Source: Modestobacter italicus
GTDB taxonomy: Bacteria; Actinomycetota; Actinomycetes; Mycobacteriales; Geodermatophilaceae
Assembly: GCF_019799965.1 (NCBI RefSeq)
Contig: NZ_JABGCJ010000001.1
Location: forward strand, 372,001 to 436,000
DNA: 64,000 nt
Reading direction: 5' to 3'
A model generated the notes under the pieces. It saw only the letters and a list, made by a program, of their open reading frames with translations, was not told the origin of the DNA and did not search any database. A program made the translations under genes and the position numbers. Position 1 is the first letter of the stretch; each line of letters begins with the position of its first letter. Positions 59,771 to 64,000 of the stretch are shown here, in pieces.

Positions 59771-60436
59771 GTGTTCTACCTGCTCGTGCGGTTCGTGCTG
59801 CGGCCACTGGTCTTCGTGGTCTTCCGGCCCACGGTCATCGGCCGCGAGAACGTGCCGCTGACCGGCCCGGTGATCCTGGCCAGCAACCACCTGTCCTTCA
59901 TCGACAGCATCGGCATCCCGCTGGTGGCTCCCCGCAGGGTCGCCTACCTGGCGAAGGCCGAGTACTGGCGGGGCACCGGCTTCAGCGGCTGGGTGTCCCG
60001 GACGCTGTTCACCGCCCTCGGCGCGCTGCCGGTCGAGCGGGAGGCCTCGCGGGCCGCCCAGGCCGCGCTGGACACCGCGATGGAGGTGCTGCGGGCCGGG
60101 GGCGCGTTCGGCATCTACCCGGAGGGCACCCGCTCCCGCGACGGCCGGCTCGCCCGCGGCAAGACCGGGGTGGCCTGGCTCGCGCTGACCGCCGACTGCC
60201 CCGTCGTCCCGGTCGCCGTGCGCGGCACCGACAAGGTGCAGCCGGTCGGCGCGCGGTGGCCCCGGCCGCACCGGGTCTCGGTCACCTTCGGGGAGCCGCT
60301 GACCTTCCCCGAGCACCGCGGCATGGCCGGCAAGGGCAAGGCCCGACGCGAGGTCACCGACCAGGTGATGGAGGCGATCGCCGAGCTCTCCGGCCAGGAG
60401 AAGGCCGGCTGGGGCGACGCCCCGACCGCGGCGTGA
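59771..60436 (+). CDS. 1-acylglycerol-3-phosphate acyltransferase-like protein
   Basis: PlsC-family acyltransferase of 221 residues for phospholipid synthesis. The HX4D motif is NHLSFID, the acceptor site is [10 protein letters not shown], and [12 protein letters not shown] follows. An N-terminal hydrophobic segment ([16 protein letters not shown]) anchors it. GTG start behind GGAGGGGG. Its stop overlaps the cobQ start, an odd pairing of lipid and cobalamin genes. Confidence 0.9.
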   Translation: MFYLLVRFVLRPLVFVVFRPTVIGRENVPLTGPVILASNHLSFIDSIGIPLVAPRRVAYLAKAEYWRGTGFSGWVSRTLFTALGALPVEREASRAAQAALDTAMEVLRAGGAFGIYPEGTRSRDGRLARGKTGVAWLALTADCPVVPVAVRGTDKVQPVGARWPRPHRVSVTFGEPLTFPEHRGMAGKGKARREVTDQVMEAIAELSGQEKAGWGDAPTAA

Positions 60437-61944
60437 GCACCCGCTCGAACGGGGCTCTGCTCGTCGCCGGCACCACCTCCGACGCCGGCAAGTCGGTGGT
60501 CACCGCCGGCATCTGCCGCTGGCTGGTGCGCCAGGGCGTCTCGGTGGCGCCGTTCAAGGCGCAGAACATGAGCAACAACTCCATGGTCACCGCGGACGGC
60601 GCGGAGATCGGCCGGGCGCAGGTGATGCAGGCCGCGGCCGCGCGGGTGGAGCCCGAGGCCGCGATGAACCCGGTGCTGCTCAAGCCGGGCGGGGAGAACG
60701 CCAGCCAGGTCGTCGTGCTCGGCAGACCGGTGGCCGACGTGACCGCGCTGTCCTACCGGCCGATGAAGGCGGGGCTGCTGGAGCAGGCACTGGCCTGCCT
60801 GGCCGACCTGCGGTCCCGGTTCGACGTGGTGGTCTGCGAGGGCGCCGGCTCCCCCACCGAGATCAACCTGCGGGCCGACGACATCGCCAACATGGGGCTG
60901 GCCACCGCCGCGCGGCTGCCGGTCGTGGTGGTCGGCGACATCGACCGCGGCGGGGTCTTCGCCGCCCTCTACGGCACCGTCGCGCTCATGCCGCCGGCCG
61001 ACCAGGCGCTGGTGGCCGGGTTCCTGGTCAACAAGTTCCGCGGCGACGCCCGGCTGCTCGCCCCCGGGCTGGACCAGCTGGCCGCGCTCACCGGCCGGCC
61101 GACGCTGGGGGTGCTGCCCTGGCGCAGCGGCCTGGAGCTGGACGTCGAGGACTCCCTGGGCGTCGACGCCGCGCGTGCACCCGCCGGGCCGCCGCACGGC
61201 GAGGACGTGCTCCGGGTGTCGGTCGCCCGGCTCCCCCGGCTGTCCAACTTCACCGACCTGGACGCGCTGGCCAGCGAGCCCGGCGTGCTGCTGCGCTACG
61301 CCACCCGCCCCGAGGAGCTGGCCGACGCCGACCTGGTGGTCCTGCCCGGCACCCGGTCGACCGTGGCCGACCTGCGGTGGCTGCGGGAGACCGGGCTGGC
61401 CGACGCTGTGTCCCGCCGGGCTGCCGCCGGCGGCGCGGTGCTGGGCATCTGCGGCGGCCACCAGATGCTCGCCCGCACGATCAGCGACGACGTCGAGTCC
61501 CGGGCCGGGGTCGTCCCCGGGCTGGGCCTGCTGCCCTCCGACGTCACCTTCGCCCCGGAGAAGACCCTCGGCCGGCCGGCGGGGGCGGCGCTCGGCCAGC
61601 CGGTGCGCGGCTACGAGATCCACCACGGCATCGCGGTCGTGGACGACGGCGCCGAGCCGTTCCTGGACGGTGCCCGGGCCGGCGCGGTCTTCGGGACGAC
61701 GTGGCACGGGGCGCTGGAGTCCGACGGGTTCCGCCGGGCCTTCCTCACCGAGGTCGCCCGGATCGCCGGCCGCCGGTTCACCGTCGCGCCGGACACCGAC
61801 TTCGCCGCCGTCCGGGAGGCGCGGCTGGACGTGCTCGGTGACCTGATCGCCGAGCACGCCGACACCGACGCGCTCTGGCGGCTGGTGGAGTCCGGGCCGC
61901 CGACCGGGCTGCCCGTGCTGGCGAGCGGGCTCAGCCCGCGCTGA
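60433..61944 (+). CDS. cobQ: Cobyric acid synthase
   Basis: Amidates four side chains of adenosylcobyrinic acid a,c-diamide. 503 residues: N-terminal [19 protein letters not shown] ATPase loop and [27 protein letters not shown], and a C-terminal glutamine amidotransferase with nucleophile Cys in GICGGHQML and catalytic His in [12 protein letters not shown] overlaps the acyltransferase stop. Confidence 0.96.
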   Translation: MSTRSNGALLVAGTTSDAGKSVVTAGICRWLVRQGVSVAPFKAQNMSNNSMVTADGAEIGRAQVMQAAAARVEPEAAMNPVLLKPGGENASQVVVLGRPVADVTALSYRPMKAGLLEQALACLADLRSRFDVVVCEGAGSPTEINLRADDIANMGLATAARLPVVVVGDIDRGGVFAALYGTVALMPPADQALVAGFLVNKFRGDARLLAPGLDQLAALTGRPTLGVLPWRSGLELDVEDSLGVDAARAPAGPPHGEDVLRVSVARLPRLSNFTDLDALASEPGVLLRYATRPEELADADLVVLPGTRSTVADLRWLRETGLADAVSRRAAAGGAVLGICGGHQMLARTISDDVESRAGVVPGLGLLPSDVTFAPEKTLGRPAGAALGQPVRGYEIHHGIAVVDDGAEPFLDGARAGAVFGTTWHGALESDGFRRAFLTEVARIAGRRFTVAPDTDFAAVREARLDVLGDLIAEHADTDALWRLVESGPPTGLPVLASGLSPR

Positions 61945-62002
61945 GTCCGGCAGCAGGGTGCGACTGATGTGCGCGAGTCCGGCGACGTCCGGGAGCATGA
62001 GA

Positions 62003-62038
62003 CCGCAGCACTGCCGACGCGTTTCTGCCGTGCTGCGG
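62003..62038. repeat. Inverted repeat downstream of cobQ
   Basis: CCGCAGCAC (62003-62011) and GTGCTGCGG (62030-62038) are perfect inverted repeats 18 bases apart, in the gap after cobQ. Could be a terminator. Confidence 0.45.
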
Positions 62039-62105
62039 CGGGATCGCCCGGCATCCTCACTGTCGTGACGACGGCGAACGGCCCACGGCCCATCGGTCGC
62101 ACGGA

Positions 62106-62480
62106 ATGACGGAACCGATCACCGGGCCGCCCCGTCGGCGGGCACGTCCGGGCCTGGCGCTCGTGTTGCTGGCCGCGGTGCTGACAGTGGGCACGCTCGC
62201 GGTCGCGTGGGCACCGGCGATCGGAGATGGCCGCAGCCAGGTCTGCCTCGACCGCGGAGTGCCGTACGCACCGCCCTACGAGAGCTGGGGCGTCCAGGCC
62301 GCTGGATCCTGGCTTCCGCTGGGTGTCACCTGCACCTGGACCGACCCGACCACCGGCAACGTCATCCGTCAGGAACCGGCATGGACGCCGACCGTCCTGG
62401 CCGGGGTGACCTTCGTGTCCGGACTGGCGTGGGTGGCAGCCGTCGGCTGGCGCAGCCGCCGGCATCGAGTCACGGCCTGA
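62106..62480 (+). CDS. Hypothetical membrane protein
   Basis: Protein of 124 residues with two helices (ALVLLAAVLTVGTLAVAWAP and TVLAGVTFVSGLAWVAAVGW) around an extracytoplasmic loop with two Cys (QVCLDRG and GVTCTWTD) that may form a disulfide. No family recognised. Confidence 0.65.
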   Translation: MTEPITGPPRRRARPGLALVLLAAVLTVGTLAVAWAPAIGDGRSQVCLDRGVPYAPPYESWGVQAAGSWLPLGVTCTWTDPTTGNVIRQEPAWTPTVLAGVTFVSGLAWVAAVGWRSRRHRVTA

Positions 62481-62636
62481 GGGCTGAAGGACGCTGCGTC
62501 GCCTCGGCGGTGCCCTGACTCCGGCTACCGACTTGCGCCCGGGGAGACGCACCCTCGTCTTCGCTGGCCGCACGTCGGTGGGGCCAGGGATGCCGGCTGG
62601 TTGCCCCGACTCAGTGGACCGATGTCCCATGGCGAC

Positions 62637-63161
62637 ATGCACATCGAGGCGTTCGGCGACGACGTCAGCCTCAGCTCGTCGACCCGGCTGCCGGTGCGTT
62701 CGCGGCGGCTGTCGCAGAAGGTGCTGCTGATCCTCCTGTCCGGACGGATGCGGGTGCGAGACCGCGGCGGAGATCGACGTGACGTCACCGGGCCGACCTG
62801 GGTGGTGTGGTACCCCGGCGAGACGATCGAGTACGGCGTTCACGGTGAGACCGTGCACTGGGTCTTCGCGCAGCGGGCAGGCACTCCTCCAGCAGAGCTC
62901 CCTCGGCCCGGCTCACTGGTGCGGTTGCCCGCCGCACCGGGGCAGGGGTCCTCCGGCGAGCTGGCCACGCTGGTCCACCATCTGGACGACTCCCCTGGTC
63001 AGACGGGCACGACGTCCTTCGTCGCGGACGGGGTCGGCAGCGGGACCGGGGTGTACGTCCTGTCTGACGTCCAGGTCGTGGAGGAAGCGGACGATGACCT
63101 GAACGAGTGGACGTTCGACCCGGGTGGGCTCGACTATCCAGTTCGCCGTGGCGCGGACTGA
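62637..63161 (+). CDS. Hypothetical cupin-like protein
   Basis: Protein of 174 residues, beta-rich (VLLILLSGRMRVRDRGG, TWVVWYPGETIEYGVHGETVHWVFAQ), resembling the sugar-binding or cupin-like N-terminal domain of some regulators but without a DNA-binding part. The acidic end reads VVEEADDDLNEW. ATG 62637 assumed; ATG 62622 and TTG 62601 are in frame. Family uncertain. Confidence 0.55.
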   Translation: MHIEAFGDDVSLSSSTRLPVRSRRLSQKVLLILLSGRMRVRDRGGDRRDVTGPTWVVWYPGETIEYGVHGETVHWVFAQRAGTPPAELPRPGSLVRLPAAPGQGSSGELATLVHHLDDSPGQTGTTSFVADGVGSGTGVYVLSDVQVVEEADDDLNEWTFDPGGLDYPVRRGAD

Positions 63162-63307
63162 CTCGACGCGGTAGCCCGCTCGAGTGGCGGTACGGAAGGC
63201 CCCGAGGCACCCGGGGCCGCTATCTCCGACAGGGGCACCCCGACCAGGGGCTGCGCCGATCGAGTCGTACCGGACTCCCCCACCTAGAGCAACTCGTGCC
63301 GCCGCAC

Positions 63308-63697
63308 TCAGCCCGCGCTGACCCGGGCCCGGACGTCGTCCGGCCAGGGCGTCGGACGACCGTCGCTCGTGGCCACGTAGGTGGTGCGCACGGTGCAGCA
63401 GACCCGCTCGCCCACCCGGACGGTGAACAGCAGCGTCAGGCTGGTGCGGCCCAGCCGGTCCAGCTCGGCGTCGACGGACACGGTGTCGCCGTACCGGGCC
63501 GAGGACACCCAGTCCAGCGCGGTGGCCTTGACGTAGTACTCGATCCCCCGGGCCGCCAGTGCGCCGTACGGCAGGCCGATCCCCGCCCACCAGGCATTGA
63601 CCGCCTCGTCCGCCCAGGTCAGGTAGTGGGCGTTGAAGGCGACGCCCTGCTGGTCGCACTCGGCGAAACGGACGGGAGCACTCCAGACGTCGGGCAC
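63308..63697 (-). CDS. Acyl-CoA thioesterase (hotdog fold, 4HBT-like)
   Basis: Single hotdog domain of 129 residues: VRFAECDQQGVAFNAHYLTWADEA, in which the Asp of the DxxGxxxxxxY motif is expected to be catalytic, then YYVKATALDWVSSARYGDTV and RTSLTLLFTVRVGE. It resembles YbgC/4-hydroxybenzoyl-CoA thioesterases. GTG 63697 stands eight bases after a -10 box. Confidence 0.9.
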   Translation of the reverse strand: MPDVWSAPVRFAECDQQGVAFNAHYLTWADEAVNAWWAGIGLPYGALAARGIEYYVKATALDWVSSARYGDTVSVDAELDRLGRTSLTLLFTVRVGERVCCTVRTTYVATSDGRPTPWPDDVRARVSAG

Positions 63698-63705
63698 GAG
63701 GGGGC

Positions 63706-63711
63706 AGGCTA
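63706..63711 (-). promoter_or_regulatory. -10 box TAGCCT, leaderless start of the thioesterase
   Basis: On the minus strand TAGCCT is followed by eight bases and GTG 63697. It is 13 bp from the oppositely facing box at 63724. Confidence 0.5.
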
Positions 63712-63723
63712 CCCAGCGGCAGC

Positions 63724-63729
63724 TACCGT
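63724..63729 (+). promoter_or_regulatory. -10 box TACCGT, leaderless start of the PPOX gene
   Basis: TACCGT is followed by six bases and GTG 63736. The two divergent promoters must overlap in their -35 regions, so they could exclude one another. Confidence 0.5.
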
Positions 63730-63735
63730 CGAGCA

Positions 63736-64000
63736 GTGACCGTCGACGCCGCCGCCCCTGCCGCTGCCGACCGAGCGGTGCTGGACGGCTACCGCGCCCC
63801 CAGCCAGCTGGTGCTGGACAAGGAGATCGACCGGATCGACCGGCACTGCGCGGCGTTCATCGGGCTCTCCCCCTTCGCCACGCTCTCCACGGCCAGCGCC
63901 GAGGGGTGGCCGGAGATCAGCCCCCGCGGCGGCGACCCGGGCTTCGTGCGGGTGCTCGACGAGCACCGCCTGGCGCTGCCCGACCGCACCGGCAACAACC
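63736..64000 (+). CDS. Pyridoxamine 5'-phosphate oxidase-family protein, cut by window edge
   Basis: The 88 visible residues match the start of FMN-binding PPOX proteins of the MSMEG_1024 type: DRHCAAFIGLSPFATLSTASAEG, then ISPRGGDPGFVRVLDEHRLALPDRTGNN. The frame continues past the right edge. The missing part should contain the rest of the split barrel. Leaderless GTG start. Confidence 0.88.
   Translation, partial: MTVDAAAPAAADRAVLDGYRAPSQLVLDKEIDRIDRHCAAFIGLSPFATLSTASAEGWPEISPRGGDPGFVRVLDEHRLALPDRTGNN

Overview
The window is very G+C-rich, with genes packed into ATGA/GTGA stop-start overlaps, many GTG starts and several leaderless start sites. The gene content points to an actinobacterium, probably Geodermatophilaceae or a close relative: a Tad-pilus locus of the Rv3654c/Rv3655c/DUF4244/Ssd type, paired large GTPases, an ANTAR regulator, and cobalamin genes with a CobI-CobJ fusion. 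The family placement is inference.

Region 1 (1-21158) is a RiPP gene cluster. I read it as a class V lanthipeptide cluster of the lexapeptide/pristinin/cacaoidin type. It encodes three small precursors (56, 62 and 62 aa) with a shared leader and a C-terminal Cys. Its enzymes are an APH-like kinase with intact catalytic residues, a HopA1-like protein overlapping it, a SAM methyltransferase, a flavoprotein Cys decarboxylase (HFCD), an F420-type LLM oxidoreductase, and two further APH-fold proteins that have lost the catalytic residues. A two-subunit M16 protease, a heterodimeric ABC exporter with one degenerate ATP site, a NatAB-type ABC pair, a two-component system, an orphan LuxR response regulator and an XRE regulator complete it. 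All three precursors place a Thr five residues before the terminal Cys, as expected for a C-terminal aminovinyl-(methyl)cysteine, and a Ser four residues before the internal Cys, as expected for an N-terminal lanthionine. The left edge cuts a gene for a LanM-type dehydratase domain that ends where a cyclase domain should begin, so class II and class V signatures sit side by side. Transcription seems to run as HK-RR, a modification operon (2591-7265, +), a divergent operon (11999-7303, -), a regulator/protease run (12140-16277, +), and precursor plus exporter units with strong hairpins between the precursors.

Region 2 (21007-27956) is a Tad pilus locus on the minus strand (Ssd/CpaE, CpaF, TadB, TadC, DUF4244 pilin, two TadE/G-like proteins), with a divergent HAD-IB phosphatase and a protein resembling a Fic domain with a degraded motif.

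Region 3 (28009-64000) is chromosomal background holding scattered cobalamin genes: a CobC-like phosphatase, cobU and cobS; cobN behind a cobalamin riboswitch; cobG-cobH-cobIJ; cobK; cbiD; cobL-cobM; cobD; and cobQ. CobG (oxygen-dependent route) occurs with CbiD (usual in the anaerobic route) and no CobF is visible. Between them lie transporters (AGCS, two MFS), a UspA protein, an FKBP lipoprotein, VanZ, a MoaD/BNR-repeat pair, two GTPases, HAD proteins, peptide deformylase, an ANTAR regulator, an acyltransferase and a thioesterase. The right edge cuts a PPOX-family gene. Two copies of a palindromic repeat (one inside cobG) and a 24-bp tandem repeat between cobL and cobM stand out. No rRNA, tRNA, CRISPR array or insertion sequence was seen.
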